The position numbers were made by a program, and so were the translations under genes. DNA of 64,000 nt from Mycobacterium gordonae (GTDB taxonomy: Bacteria > Actinomycetota > Actinomycetes > Mycobacteriales > Mycobacteriaceae). The stretch lies in assembly GCF_002101675.1 (NCBI RefSeq), contig NZ_LQOY01000197.1:28936-92935 (forward strand), read 5' to 3'. The notes beneath the pieces are model-generated. The model saw only the letters and a list, made by a program, of their open reading frames with translations, made no database searches and was not told the origin of the DNA. Shown here piece after piece: positions 36,073 to 46,199 of this stretch (positions within the stretch are counted from its first letter, which is position 1; each line of letters opens with the position of its first letter).

Positions 36073-37434
36073 TTGAGACGGCGCAGAGCCGACCCGTCGT
36101 TGCCGGTGCCGATCGTGGAAGTGGGTTCAGTGATTCGCACTCGGATGCAGGCCAGCGCACCCGTGGAATTGTGGCGCTCGGTGCGAGCCCTGCCCGACTT
36201 CTGGCGGCTGATGCAGGTGCGCATGGCGAGTCAGTTCGGCGACGGCCTGTTCCAGGCGGGCTTGGCGGGCGCGCTGCTGTTCAACCCCGACCGGGCCGCC
36301 GATCCGCTGGCAATCGCTCGCGCCTTCGCGGTGTTGTTTCTGCCGTATTCGGTGCTCGGCCCGTTCGCCGGAGCGCTGATGGACCGGTGGGATCGGCGCC
36401 TGGTGCTGGTCGGCGCGAACAGCGCACGGTTGTGCTTCATCGTCGCGATCGGAACGATTCTCGCCGTTGGCGCCGGCGACTGGGTCCTGCTGTGTGCCGC
36501 ATTGCTGGCCAACGGCTTGGCCCGGTTCGTGGCGTCCGGTTTGTCGGCGTCGCTGCCGCACGTGGTGCCGCGCCCGCAGGTCGTCACGATGAACTCGGTG
36601 GCCACCGCGTCCGGCGCGATCGCCGCGTTTCTGGGCGCCAACTTCATGCTCCTGCCGCGCTGGCTCGGTGGCGCCGGCGATCATGGTGCGGCGGCGGTGA
36701 TTTTCACTGCCCTGATTCCGGTGGCGTTGGCGTTGCTGCTGTCACTGCGATTCAGTCCCCGGGTCCTCGGTCCGGACGACACCAAGCGCGCGATCCACGG
36801 CTCGGCGGTGTACGCCGTGTTCACCGGGTGGCTGCACGGGGTCCGGACGGTGGTTCAACTGCCGTCGGTCGCAGCCGCTCTGTCCGGGCTGGCGGCGCAC
36901 CGGATGGTCGTGGGTATCAACTCGTTGGTGATCCTGCTGCTGGTGCACCACTTGAAGAATGTCGACGTCGACGGGTTGGGCACCGCTTTGGTGTTCTTCG
37001 CCGCGACCGGTTTGGGCGCGTTCCTGGCCAACCTGCTGACCCCGGTCCTCATCCGGCGCTGGGGTCGGTACGCGACGGCTAACGGCGCGTTGGTGGCGGC
37101 GGCCGCGATCCAGACGGCGGGCGCCGGGCTGTTGCTGCCGGTCATGGTGGTGTGCGGCTTCCTACTGGGTGTCGCCGGTCAAGTGGTGAAGCTCTGCGCG
37201 GACTCGGCGATGCAGATCGACGTCGACGATGCCCTTCGCGGGCATGTGTTCGCGGTTCAGGACGCATTGTTCTGGGTCTCGTTCATCGTCTCGGTCACCG
37301 TTGCCGCGGCCTTCATTCCCGACGACGGGCACGCGCCCGTCTTCGCGTTGTTCGGGTCGCTGATCTATCTGGTGGGTTTGTTGGTGCACAGCCTGGTCGG
37401 TCGTCGGGGGCGTGCTAGGGAGGTACTGGGATGA
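36073..37434 (+). CDS. major facilitator superfamily transporter, Rv0037c-like
   Basis: Up to 453 residues with 11 or 12 hydrophobic helices. The MFS loop 2-3 signature appears as GALMDRWDRRLVLVGANSARL (residues about 110-130). Start is uncertain: TTG 36073 opens the frame, and GTG 36115, 36121 or 36130, or ATG 36145 give 429-439 residues, close to Rv0037c. Substrate unknown. The stop overlaps the ATG of the next gene (ATGA at 37431). Confidence 0.88.
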   Translation: MRRRRADPSLPVPIVEVGSVIRTRMQASAPVELWRSVRALPDFWRLMQVRMASQFGDGLFQAGLAGALLFNPDRAADPLAIARAFAVLFLPYSVLGPFAGALMDRWDRRLVLVGANSARLCFIVAIGTILAVGAGDWVLLCAALLANGLARFVASGLSASLPHVVPRPQVVTMNSVATASGAIAAFLGANFMLLPRWLGGAGDHGAAAVIFTALIPVALALLLSLRFSPRVLGPDDTKRAIHGSAVYAVFTGWLHGVRTVVQLPSVAAALSGLAAHRMVVGINSLVILLLVHHLKNVDVDGLGTALVFFAATGLGAFLANLLTPVLIRRWGRYATANGALVAAAAIQTAGAGLLLPVMVVCGFLLGVAGQVVKLCADSAMQIDVDDALRGHVFAVQDALFWVSFIVSVTVAAAFIPDDGHAPVFALFGSLIYLVGLLVHSLVGRRGRAREVLG

Positions 37435-38204
37435 GTGGTTCGGCCGCGTTCGTCGCGGATCTGCAGGCCGAGAGCGACGAGCTCGACGCGTTGGTTGCGC
37501 CGCTGCCGGCAGATGGTTGGGCGACGATGACCCCCGCGCCGGGGTGGACCATCGCCCACCAGATCGGGCACCTGCTGTGGACCGACCGGGTGTCGCTGCT
37601 ATCGGTGACCGACGAGGCCGCCTTCGGTGAAGCGCTGACCGCTGCCGCCGCCGATCCCGGCGGGTTCGTCGACGCCGGCGCCGAAGAGCTGGCCGCGATG
37701 CCGCCCGCGGAGTTGCTGGCCGATTGGCGCGACACCCGGCGTCGGTTGCACGAAGCCCTGCTGGGCGTGGCCGACGGCCGCAAGTTGCCATGGTTCGGGC
37801 CACCGATGAGCGCGTCGTCGATGGCCACCGCGCGGCTGATGGAGACCTGGGCGCACGGGTTGGATGTGGCCGACGCCCTGGGTGTCACCCGGGCGCCGAC
37901 CGATCGGCTGCGATCGATCGCCCATATCGGCGTGCGGGCCCGCGACTACGCCTACATGGTCAACGGTTTGACGCCGCCCACCGAGCCGTTCTACGTCGAG
38001 TTGCGCGGGCCCGGTGGTGACACCTGGTCTTGGGGGCCGCCGGACGCGGCGCAGCGGGTGACGGGTTCGGCGGAGGACTTCTGCCTCCTGGTCACCCAGC
38101 GGCGGCCGCTGAGCGCGCTGGATGTGACGGCGGTGGGGGAGGACGCGCAGCAGTGGCTGGGAATCGCGCAGGCGTTCGCGGGCCCGCCCGGTCCCGGGCG
38201 ATGA
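37431..38204 (+). CDS. TIGR03084-family, DinB/maleylpyruvate-isomerase-like protein, Rv0036c-like
   Basis: A 257-residue protein with the mycothiol-dependent DinB/MDMPI-type four-helix domain. GWTIAHQIGHLLWTD (residues about 38-52) and ETWAHGLDVADALG (about 141-154) supply the histidines that bind the metal. A C-terminal sterol-carrier-like part follows. Such enzymes often use mycothiol as cofactor, in keeping with inositol supply by ino1 in this region (loose inference). Coupled to the MFS gene by ATGA. Confidence 0.88.
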   Translation: MSGSAAFVADLQAESDELDALVAPLPADGWATMTPAPGWTIAHQIGHLLWTDRVSLLSVTDEAAFGEALTAAAADPGGFVDAGAEELAAMPPAELLADWRDTRRRLHEALLGVADGRKLPWFGPPMSASSMATARLMETWAHGLDVADALGVTRAPTDRLRSIAHIGVRARDYAYMVNGLTPPTEPFYVELRGPGGDTWSWGPPDAAQRVTGSAEDFCLLVTQRRPLSALDVTAVGEDAQQWLGIAQAFAGPPGPGR

Positions 38205-38308
38205 GCGCGCACGCGCGCTCTCTACGCGCGCAACGCCGCCCGGTCGAGTGTGGATTTGACGACGCCTAACCGGCGTGCCGCGTCGTGGAATTCCCACTCG
38301 GCGCGGCG

Positions 38309-39121
38309 CTAGCGCGGGTCGACGACGACCCGCGCCCGCGCAACGTCTTTGTCGACGTCTTTGCCCGCCTCGCCGCGGGCCAACATGCCGGCCGGCGTCA
38401 TGGGCAGCGGGCCGCCTCCCGTCGACACAGTCGGACCGCGCACTTCGGCGGCATTGAGCACGCCGGCCCGCAGGCTGGCCGGCTTCCCACCGGCCTCGGG
38501 TTCAAAGCTGCTGGTGGGACGGGTGTAGCTGGTCAGTCCGGCTCCGGGGAATCCGCCCGCCGCGCCGATGCCACCGCCCGCTGATCCGGTCATGCCCCCC
38601 GCGGCCACCGCGGATTCGGCGGCGGCCACGCCACTCGGTGCCCCTGCGGCGGGAAACATTCCACCGAATCCCTGCATCATGCTCTGCGGCAGGCTCGTGA
38701 CGCCCTGCATGGCCTGCATCGGCGCCTGCAGCAGCTCCTTGAGCGGTTCGGTGGCCCCTGACACCAGCTGCATCGGCTGCTGCATGAGTGAACTCAGCTG
38801 GCCGGTCGCCTCGGCGGGGGAGGCCGCGCTCTGTCCGGCACTCTGAGCAGCCTGGCCCGACGCCTGGACCGCGTTGTGCATGCCGGTCTGTGCGGCGGCC
38901 TGAGCCACCGCTTCCGCCGCGGCGGCGGGCGCGGCCGGTGAAGCGCCCATTGGCGCGATCGGTGGCGGTACCGCCAACGCAGCGATCAAAGCGCTCAGCG
39001 CGCCGGAGTACGCCCAGCCCACCCCGGAGTTGTGTGGCCAGTGCTCACCGAAATATTCGCCGTCGCGCTCCACGATCCCAGGAGTGTTCTGGCCGAACCA
39101 GGGAGTCTGGGCCGGGGTCAA
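38309..39121 (-). pseudogene. 5'-truncated PPE-like protein remnant
   Basis: About 270 codons. The first part reads LTPAQTPWFGQNTPGIVERDGEYFG, resembling the end of a PPE domain (normally NFFGQNTPAI followed by an acidic YxxMW stretch). It is followed by an Ala/Met/Gln-rich region and a tail of Gly/Pro ending ARARVVVDPR, typical of secreted PPE/ESX-associated proteins. The N-terminal 140 or so PPE residues are missing. Upstream codons in this frame look like antisense translation, and no other frame supplies them. Either a pseudogene cut by the arrival of the acyl-CoA dehydrogenase or, less likely, a short gene starting at GTG 39073. Confidence 0.5.
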
Positions 39122-39437
39122 GCTGCCCGGCGGCCAATACCGCAAGCGCGAACAGCTCGCCCAGGCCCACGAGGTGTTGCGACGGATCGCCGCCGGTGAG
39201 ATCAACGCCCGAGAACTTCCGGAGAACGCGGCCCTACTGGCACGCCGGGAGCACGAGGGCGAGACCCTCCGGGCGAACGCGGTGGTCCTGCATCTTCCTG
39301 CCGCGCAACCGGGTCCCCGCTCGGCGGCTTGACCAGTGCTCCGAAAAATTTGGGCGGATAGGCGGCCGACACTGCGGGTATACGGCGCTCGACAGCGGCC
39401 CCGTCCGGGCTGAGACAACTGAATCAGAGGCACAACC
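39122..39437. other. 316-base gap before the acyl-CoA dehydrogenase
   Basis: Frames here overlap on both strands. A plus-strand frame ending at 39332 reads like a charged helical peptide (REQLAQAHEVLRRIAAGEI) but lacks a credible start and ribosome binding site. The promoter of the acyl-CoA dehydrogenase should be at the right end. Confidence 0.35.
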
Positions 39438-40820
39438 ATGACATTCGACGTGACCCCGACGGGCGCCCAGCACGATCTCGCCCGACGGACCCACGAGTTC
39501 TCTGCAGAGGTGATCCGGCCGGTCGCACTGGAATACGACCAGCGCCAGGAGTTTCCGTGGCCGGTGCTGGAGGAGGCCGCCCAACGCGGTTTCTACAGCC
39601 CGTTGTTCTACCGGGATCTGATCGGCGACCCGACCGGGATTTCGCTGCCGATGTTCATGGAAGAGTTGTTCTGGGGATGCGCGGGGATCGGCCTGGCCAT
39701 CGTCATGCCGGCTCTGGCGCTCTCGGCGATCGGGCAGGCCGCCTCACCGGAACAGATGCTGCAATGGGCCCCGGAATGCTTCGGGACCCCTGGGGACCTC
39801 AAGTTGGCCGCGCTGGCCATCTCCGAACCCGAGGGGGGCAGCGACGTCCGCAACCTGCGCACCCACGCCCGCCGCGACGGTGACGACTGGATCATCGACG
39901 GCCACAAGATGTGGATCGGCAACGGCGGCATCGCCAACGTGCACGTGGTCAACGCGGTGGTCGACGAGGAACTCGGTCACCGGGGTCAGGCCCTGTTCGT
40001 CGTTCCGGGCGGCACACCCGGGCTGGAGCTGGTCCGCAAGCTGGACAAGCTGGGCTGCCGGGCATCCCACACGGCCGAGTTGCGGTTCAACGGCGTCCGA
40101 GTGCCCGGCGCCAATCTGCTTGGCGGACAGGACAAACTCGAACACAAGCTGGCCAAGGCCCGCGAAGTGGTGGCCGGCGCCAAGAAGTCGGGGTCGGCCA
40201 CGCTAGGCACCTTCGAACAGACCCGGCCGATGGTGGCCGCACAGGCGATCGGAATCGCACGTGCGGCGCTGGAATACGCGACCGCCTACGCCGCGGAGCG
40301 AGAAGCGTTCGGCGGACCCATCATCGACAATCAGGGAATCGCGTTTCCGTTGGCCGACTTGGCGACTCAAATCGACGCGGCCAGGTTGCTGACGTGGCGC
40401 GCCTCCTGGATGGCCGCGAACGGCGTCCCCTTCGAGCGGGGCGAGGGTTCCATGTCCAAGCTCGCCGCCAGCGAAGTCGCGGTCAAAGCCACCGAGCGGG
40501 CCATCCAAACGATGGGGGGCTGGGGCTACATCACCGACCACCCGGTGGAGAAGTGGTATCGAGATGCCAAGTTGTACACCATCTTTGAAGGCACAAGCGA
40601 GATTCAGCGAATGGTCATCTCCAACGCGCTGGGTTCGTCGGTGGATGTCCCGCCGCTGCACGTGACGGTCGAGCCGACCGGGGGACCGTTCAACCGGATG
40701 TTCGGCCGAGGCACGCCACTGCGCTCCCGGGCAGCCGATCGAGCGCTGGCACTGAAGGATAGGATCCCCGAGCCGGTGATGCGGGTCGCCATGAAGGCGC
40801 TGCAACCGCCCGGCCGGTGA
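39438..40820 (+). CDS. acyl-CoA dehydrogenase
   Basis: A 460-residue FAD-dependent acyl-CoA dehydrogenase. It has the N-terminal helical domain, the beta-domain AISEPEGGSDVRNLRTHA with WIGNGGIA, and the C-terminal helical domain AERAIQTMGGWGYITDHPVEKWYRDAKLYTIFEGTSEIQR. The catalytic-base-type Glu is in FEGTSEIQ. It introduces the alpha-beta double bond of an acyl-CoA. CAGAGGCACAACC precedes ATG 39438. A 40-residue C-terminal extension follows the core domain. Substrate unknown. Confidence 0.93.
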   Translation: MTFDVTPTGAQHDLARRTHEFSAEVIRPVALEYDQRQEFPWPVLEEAAQRGFYSPLFYRDLIGDPTGISLPMFMEELFWGCAGIGLAIVMPALALSAIGQAASPEQMLQWAPECFGTPGDLKLAALAISEPEGGSDVRNLRTHARRDGDDWIIDGHKMWIGNGGIANVHVVNAVVDEELGHRGQALFVVPGGTPGLELVRKLDKLGCRASHTAELRFNGVRVPGANLLGGQDKLEHKLAKAREVVAGAKKSGSATLGTFEQTRPMVAAQAIGIARAALEYATAYAAEREAFGGPIIDNQGIAFPLADLATQIDAARLLTWRASWMAANGVPFERGEGSMSKLAASEVAVKATERAIQTMGGWGYITDHPVEKWYRDAKLYTIFEGTSEIQRMVISNALGSSVDVPPLHVTVEPTGGPFNRMFGRGTPLRSRAADRALALKDRIPEPVMRVAMKALQPPGR

Positions 40821-40847
40821 TCCCGTCCTGGGAGTAGGGTCGCGAGA

Positions 40848-41825
40848 GTGAGCAACCTGGAGACCGCCCCAGCCGAAGTTGCTTGCGGCGCTTCGCAGGT
40901 CACCGGGGACACGCCGGTTGTGGAGGTGCTGCGTCCACGGGAGGTGCCCCTGGGCGGGCCGCGGGCCATGCCCGTGCAGCGCACCCTGCCGCAGCGGCAA
41001 CGCTCGCTGATCGGTGCCTGGTGCTTCGTCGATCACTACGGGCCCGTGACCGGAAGCGCCGCGCGCATGGATGTGCCGCCGCATCCGCACACCGGTTTGC
41101 AGACGGTGAGCTGGTTGTTCAGCGGGGAAGTGGAGCACCGCGACAGTGCGGGCGTACACGCCATGGTGCGGCCCGGCGAACTCAACCTGATGACCGCCGG
41201 CGCCGGCATCTGTCATTCCGAAGTATCGGTGGGCACCGGGGTGTTGCACGGCGCCCAACTGTGGGTCGCTCTGCCGGATTCGGCACGCGACAGCGGACGC
41301 GACTTCGCGCACTACCGACCCGAAACTGTGTCGATGCCGGGAGCGCGGGCGTCGGTCTTCCTCGGTGAGCTGGCCGGAAGCCGCTCGCCGGTAACGACTT
41401 TCACCCCGCTGCTCGGGGCTCAGCTCGACGTCGACGCGCGCACCGACCTCGAATTCGAGATCGACCCGACATTCGAGCACGGGGTGTTGTGTGACGAAGG
41501 CGATGTCGAGCTCGGCGGAGTTGCCCTGTCCGTCGCCGAGCTGGGCTACCAAGGACCCGGTCATCGGGTGCTGCGGCTGCGCAATCCGGCGGATCGGCCT
41601 GCCCGGGTTCTATTGCTGGGTGGCACCCCGTTCTGTGAAGAGCTGGTGATGTGGTGGAACTTCGTCGGCCGCAGCCACGACGAGATCGTCACATACCGGC
41701 GACTCTGGCAGGACGGTGCGGACCGCTTCGGCGCCGTCGACGGCTACCGAGGCTCGGTCACCCGACTGCCCGCCCCGCCGATGCCGAGAACCCGGCTTGT
41801 TCCCAGAGCACTTCCACATCAGTAA
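40848..41825 (+). CDS. pirin-family bicupin protein
   Basis: A 325-residue pirin. The N-terminal cupin carries DVPPHPHTGLQTVSWLFSGEVEHRDS with the paired metal-binding histidines, and AGICHSEVS adds the later histidine. The C-terminal half contains a pirin-C-like part (LLGGTPFCEELVMWWNFVGRSHDEI). Bacterial pirins bind iron and some act as quercetinases. GTG 40848, 27 bases after the acyl-CoA dehydrogenase stop and probably co-transcribed with it. Confidence 0.9.
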   Translation: MSNLETAPAEVACGASQVTGDTPVVEVLRPREVPLGGPRAMPVQRTLPQRQRSLIGAWCFVDHYGPVTGSAARMDVPPHPHTGLQTVSWLFSGEVEHRDSAGVHAMVRPGELNLMTAGAGICHSEVSVGTGVLHGAQLWVALPDSARDSGRDFAHYRPETVSMPGARASVFLGELAGSRSPVTTFTPLLGAQLDVDARTDLEFEIDPTFEHGVLCDEGDVELGGVALSVAELGYQGPGHRVLRLRNPADRPARVLLLGGTPFCEELVMWWNFVGRSHDEIVTYRRLWQDGADRFGAVDGYRGSVTRLPAPPMPRTRLVPRALPHQ

Positions 41826-41834
41826 GGAGCACAC

Positions 41835-42176
41835 ATGACAACAGATAAGACCGGCGCAGAGGTCGACATCCGGGCCGAAGGCCGGCGCTACACGATCTCC
41901 GTCGGTGGCCGGCAGGTCGGCCTCGCCGATTTCGCCGACCGCGGCGATCAGCGGGTGTTTCACCACACCGAAATCGATCCTGCCTACGGCGGGCGCGGCT
42001 TGGCGACACTGCTGCTCGAGGACGCACTGCAGGCGACACGAGCGGACGGCAAGCGGATTGTGCCGGTGTGTTCCATGGTCGTGACGGTGCTCAAGAAGCA
42101 TCCCGAGTACAACGACATCACCGACCCCGTGACGGCTGAGGTCGTGGGCTGGGTCAACACACAGCCGAGCAGCTGA
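41835..42176 (+). CDS. GNAT-fold N-acetyltransferase (YjdJ-type)
   Basis: A 113-residue minimal GNAT protein of the COG2388 type. It has the acetyl-CoA-binding block HTEIDPAYGGRGLATLLLEDAL (residues about 44-65) and the late PVCSMVVTVLKKHPEY motif. Such proteins may acetylate or simply bind acyl-CoA. TAAGGAGCACAC precedes ATG 41835. It ends two bases from the convergent PPE gene. Confidence 0.88.
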   Translation: MTTDKTGAEVDIRAEGRRYTISVGGRQVGLADFADRGDQRVFHHTEIDPAYGGRGLATLLLEDALQATRADGKRIVPVCSMVVTVLKKHPEYNDITDPVTAEVVGWVNTQPSS

Positions 42177-42178
42177 GG

Positions 42179-43672
42179 CTACCGGCCGGCCGCCTCCCAT
42201 GTGGTGGGCAGCATGGGAACGGTTGGGCCGCCACCGAACTCGTCGTCGGACAGGGTCATGAGTCCAGCCGCGTCGGCGTCACCCCTGGACGCCGTGCCCC
42301 CGAAGCCCATTGGGCCGGCGCTACTACTCGAGGCCGTCGCCGCGGGCTCGTCAGGCGCTGACGGGTCTGGGAGCGGGTCGTAATCCAGGACCTCGTCGGC
42401 GTACTGGTGCTCCGGCATGATGGCCGAGCGCCGACGTCGTGATCGGCGCTTGTCCCGCGCCGCCACTCCCGCCGCCGCCGCCGGGATCCCCTCCGCCGGC
42501 GCCTTTGCCTTCGTTCCCTCGCGGAATGTCGGGGTGAATCCCTCGCCCGGGTCGAGTCCGATCACGGCGTACGGCACCGCCGGCGCGGCCGACGCCGGCG
42601 CGGCCAAGGCAGGCGCGGAACCCGGGGTGCCGGTCGCGGAGGTCGCCGGGGCCCCGGCAGGCCCGGCGACGGTGGGCGCCAGGGTCGCCAGCGGCCAGGT
42701 CGAGGAGTGCTGCGGTGCGCCGCCCAATGCCACCGGCGCTTCCGCACCTTCGGCGACGACGGGCGGTAGCTGCTGTAGGTACTCATAACCCACGCCGATG
42801 ACGACACCCAGGGTTATCGACAACAACGGATCGAGCAGCAACTGGGGGTAGGTCAGGCTCGCCGCGATCCACGTCACGATCTGGTAGACCACGGCGAACA
42901 GGAACGGCCCCCAGGTCACCAGCGCCTGGGCCGGGTTGGTCATGAAGTCGTTGATCAGCTGGAAGGTGTTGCCGACCGGGTTCTGCAAGAAGTTGGTGAT
43001 GGGCTCATACAGCTGCTGCACATACTGCACGTACTGCTGCAGCAGCTGGGTGATGAGGTCGGCGAGGTTGAGTTGGTTTCCGGAGTCGGCGGCCGGAGCG
43101 GCCGCGGCGAGCTGACTGGGCTCGGCGACCGCGTTGGATTTGAGGACCGCCGGTGCCGGTGCGGTCGGTGGAACAGCTGCGGTGGCCGCCGCCGACGCTG
43201 CCTCATAGCCGGTCATCGCGGCCGCGGCCTGGAGCCACATGCGGACGTAGTCGGCTTCGTTCAGGGCGATCGGAATCGTGTTGATACCAAAGAAATTCGT
43301 GGCGACCAGCACCCCGTGGACGACGTGGTTAGCGGCCAACTCGGGCAGCGTCGGCATCAGCGCGAGGGCTGTCGTGTACGCGGCGGCGGCGGCCTCGTGC
43401 TGGGCGGCGGCGGCTTGACTGTTCGCCTGCGCCTGGGTCAGCCAGCCCAGGTACGGCGCGTGCGCGGCGACGTACTGAGCGGCGCTCGGGCCCTGCCAGG
43501 AACTCTGCGCCGCAGCGAGCACGCTCAACAGATCGGCCGCCGCCTGGGCATACTCGGCGCCGAGCGCCTGCCACGCGCCGGCGGCCGCCAACAGCACTCC
43601 CGGTCCCGGGCCACTGGACAACAGCGCCGAGTGCACTTCGGGAGGCGAAGCGATCCAGATCGGCGTCGTCAC
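42179..43672 (-). CDS. PPE family protein, PPE-PPW subfamily (PPE37-like)
   Basis: A 497-residue PPE protein. The conserved domain spans residues 1-175 (TTPIWIASPPEVHSALL, WQGPSAAQYVAAHAPYLGWL, NFFGINTIPIALNEADYVRMW). A hydrophobic stretch lies at about 215-305 and a Lys/Arg-rich segment at about 400. The C-terminus contains MGFGGTA and PMLPTTW, the GFxGT and PxxPxxW signatures of the PPW subfamily. GTG 43672 gives the canonical PPE start. PPE proteins are exported by type VII secretion; PPE37 of M. tuberculosis is iron-regulated, and an IdeR-type box lies upstream here too. Confidence 0.92.
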   Translation of the reverse strand: MTTPIWIASPPEVHSALLSSGPGPGVLLAAAGAWQALGAEYAQAAADLLSVLAAAQSSWQGPSAAQYVAAHAPYLGWLTQAQANSQAAAAQHEAAAAAYTTALALMPTLPELAANHVVHGVLVATNFFGINTIPIALNEADYVRMWLQAAAAMTGYEAASAAATAAVPPTAPAPAVLKSNAVAEPSQLAAAAPAADSGNQLNLADLITQLLQQYVQYVQQLYEPITNFLQNPVGNTFQLINDFMTNPAQALVTWGPFLFAVVYQIVTWIAASLTYPQLLLDPLLSITLGVVIGVGYEYLQQLPPVVAEGAEAPVALGGAPQHSSTWPLATLAPTVAGPAGAPATSATGTPGSAPALAAPASAAPAVPYAVIGLDPGEGFTPTFREGTKAKAPAEGIPAAAAGVAARDKRRSRRRRSAIMPEHQYADEVLDYDPLPDPSAPDEPAATASSSSAGPMGFGGTASRGDADAAGLMTLSDDEFGGGPTVPMLPTTWEAAGR

Positions 43673-43843
43673 GGCGCACTCACCGCCGCCCCACCCCTCG
43701 GCATCGAACCCATCAGCAAACTGGTCCTCCCCATGCTGCGCAGCCCGGGCCGCGCGCGGCGCCGGATTCGGCATCTCTCGCTGCGGTCAGGGCAGTTGAC
43801 GCAGCGGGCGGTTGACCTGACCTGGCGGGAGGGGGCCGCTAGA

Positions 43844-43862
43844 TTAGGTTCGCCTAACCAAA
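43844..43862 (-). promoter_or_regulatory. IdeR-type iron box upstream of the PPE gene
   Basis: TTAGGTTCGCCTAACCAAA matches 16 of 19 positions of the mycobacterial IdeR consensus TTAGGTTAGGCTAACCTAA. On the minus strand it runs into TAATCT, a plausible -10 element, so bound IdeR would block the promoter. The PPE start is about 170 bases downstream. Confidence 0.75.
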
Positions 43863-43911
43863 CACTAGACGGCTCGTGTCGCGTCCGGCAACGGGCCTGG
43901 CGTGGCGGCCG

Positions 43912-44178
43912 CTACCTGCCGTTGCGCTCGCGGTGCTTGCAACCGGGCCAGCAGCAGGGCCGGCGCTTGCCTTCCTCGAGTTCTTCCTGGGTCCGCCGGA
44001 TGCGGCGTTCGCGGGTCGCCGCTTGCTTGGCGTCCTCGACCCAGCAGATGAATTCGTTGCGGGCCAGGGGAGTGATGTCGTTCCACAGCTCCAGGGCCGT
44101 CGCGTTTGCGGTCAGCGCCTGACGGAGGTCTGCCGGGATTTCGTGCACGACGCCGCCGGGTACCTGCTGGCTGCTCAT
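43912..44178 (-). CDS. YdeI/OmpD-associated-type small protein with Cys-rich tail
   Basis: An 88-residue protein. The body (LRQALTANATALELWNDITPLARNEFICWVEDAKQAATRERRIRRTQEELEEG) matches the helical core of the YdeI/OmpD-associated family. It ends in PCCWPGCKHRERNGR, where the clustered Cys and His could bind metal. Role unknown. ATG 44178. Runs in the same direction as the PPE gene, with the iron box between them. Confidence 0.72.
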   Translation of the reverse strand: MSSQQVPGGVVHEIPADLRQALTANATALELWNDITPLARNEFICWVEDAKQAATRERRIRRTQEELEEGKRRPCCWPGCKHRERNGR

Positions 44179-44211
44179 TAGGCCAGGCTATCGCCAAGCA
44201 AGTCCCGGGAG

Positions 44212-44592
44212 TCAGACCGCCACTACGTCGACCAAGTCACCGAGTCCGGCGAAGTCGTCCGGATTACGGGTGTACAACCGGGCCGAATAGGCGTGGGCCG
44301 TAGCTGCGATCAGCACATCCATCGACCTCGCCCGTGGCTGGCGTCCTGCCTCAACGACCGCTGCGGCTATTTGGCCGTAGCTAGCCGCCACCGCTCCATC
44401 GAGCGGTAGTGCGTCGAAAGTGCGCTGGAGCAGCAGCAGGCGGCGCAGTCGCTCGGCCCGGATGCTGCCTCGTTTTGCCACCAGCACACCGAAGTGCAGT
44501 TCAGCCAACGTCACGGCGCTGATAGCCAGCTCGCCCTCTAGGGGAGCGACATCCGTCGCGATGACCACGCTGGTATCGAGCACGCCTCTCAC
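44212..44592 (-). CDS. VapC-family PIN-domain toxin (ribonuclease)
   Basis: A 126-residue PIN domain with the acidic residues of the active site: Asp in VLDTSVVI, Glu in TLAELHFGVL, Asp in SMDVLIAATA and Asp in YTRNPDDF. VapC toxins cut tRNA or rRNA. The GTG 44592 start overlaps the antitoxin stop (GTGA), the usual coupled arrangement; a GTG four codons upstream is possible. Pair number unassigned. Confidence 0.93.
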   Translation of the reverse strand: MRGVLDTSVVIATDVAPLEGELAISAVTLAELHFGVLVAKRGSIRAERLRRLLLLQRTFDALPLDGAVAASYGQIAAAVVEAGRQPRARSMDVLIAATAHAYSARLYTRNPDDFAGLGDLVDVVAV

Positions 44593-44837
44593 GCAGTCGC
44601 CCACGGGTCTTCGACGTCATCGGCCACCGCACTCCGGTCCGCATCCCAGTCGGGATCGGCAGGCCCGGCGACAAGGTCGGCGACGTCCGCCCACCGACGC
44701 CAGGTTCGTGGGGCAGCAGGCACGAGCCGAGCACCCGGGCGCCCAGCGACGGTAATGACGATTTCCTCGCCTTCCTCCACACGGCGGACGAGTTCGGAGG
44801 CGTTCTGACGCAACTCGCGGAGCCCCACAGCCTTCAT
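44589..44837 (-). CDS. VapB-type (Phd/YefM-like) antitoxin
   Basis: An 82-residue antitoxin. The N-terminal DNA-binding part MKAVGLRELRQNASELVRRVEEGEEIVITVAGRPGARL is Phd/YefM-like. The acidic C-terminus (DPDWDADRSAVADDVEDPW) is of the kind that wraps the toxin. ATG 44837 is chosen because translation further upstream is antisense to amt. It neutralises the adjacent VapC and represses the operon. The 20-base gap to amt must hold part of its promoter. Confidence 0.9.
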   Translation of the reverse strand: MKAVGLRELRQNASELVRRVEEGEEIVITVAGRPGARLVPAAPRTWRRWADVADLVAGPADPDWDADRSAVADDVEDPWATA

Positions 44838-44857
44838 AACGCACCATAGCACATGTG

Positions 44858-46171
<1,314 letters not shown>

Positions 46172-46181
46172 GCTGCGACTC

Positions 46182-46199
46182 CTTCGATAGCTGTCGAAG
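46182..46199 (-). promoter_or_regulatory. hairpin overlapping the amt ribosome binding site
   Basis: CTTCGA (46182-46187) and TCGAAG (46194-46199) form a six-base stem. On the minus strand its end overlaps the AGGAG used by amt, so folding could hide the ribosome binding site. Significance unproven. Confidence 0.3.

Noticed and set aside
36069..37082. 337-codon frame overlapping the MFS gene
   Set aside because: Shifted frame of the transporter; Arg/Gly-rich composition typical of out-of-frame high-GC DNA.
39030..39332. Plus-strand frame with a charged helical peptide
   Set aside because: Starts inside antisense of the PPE-like remnant, has no ribosome binding site, and no recognised family; kept only as a remark.
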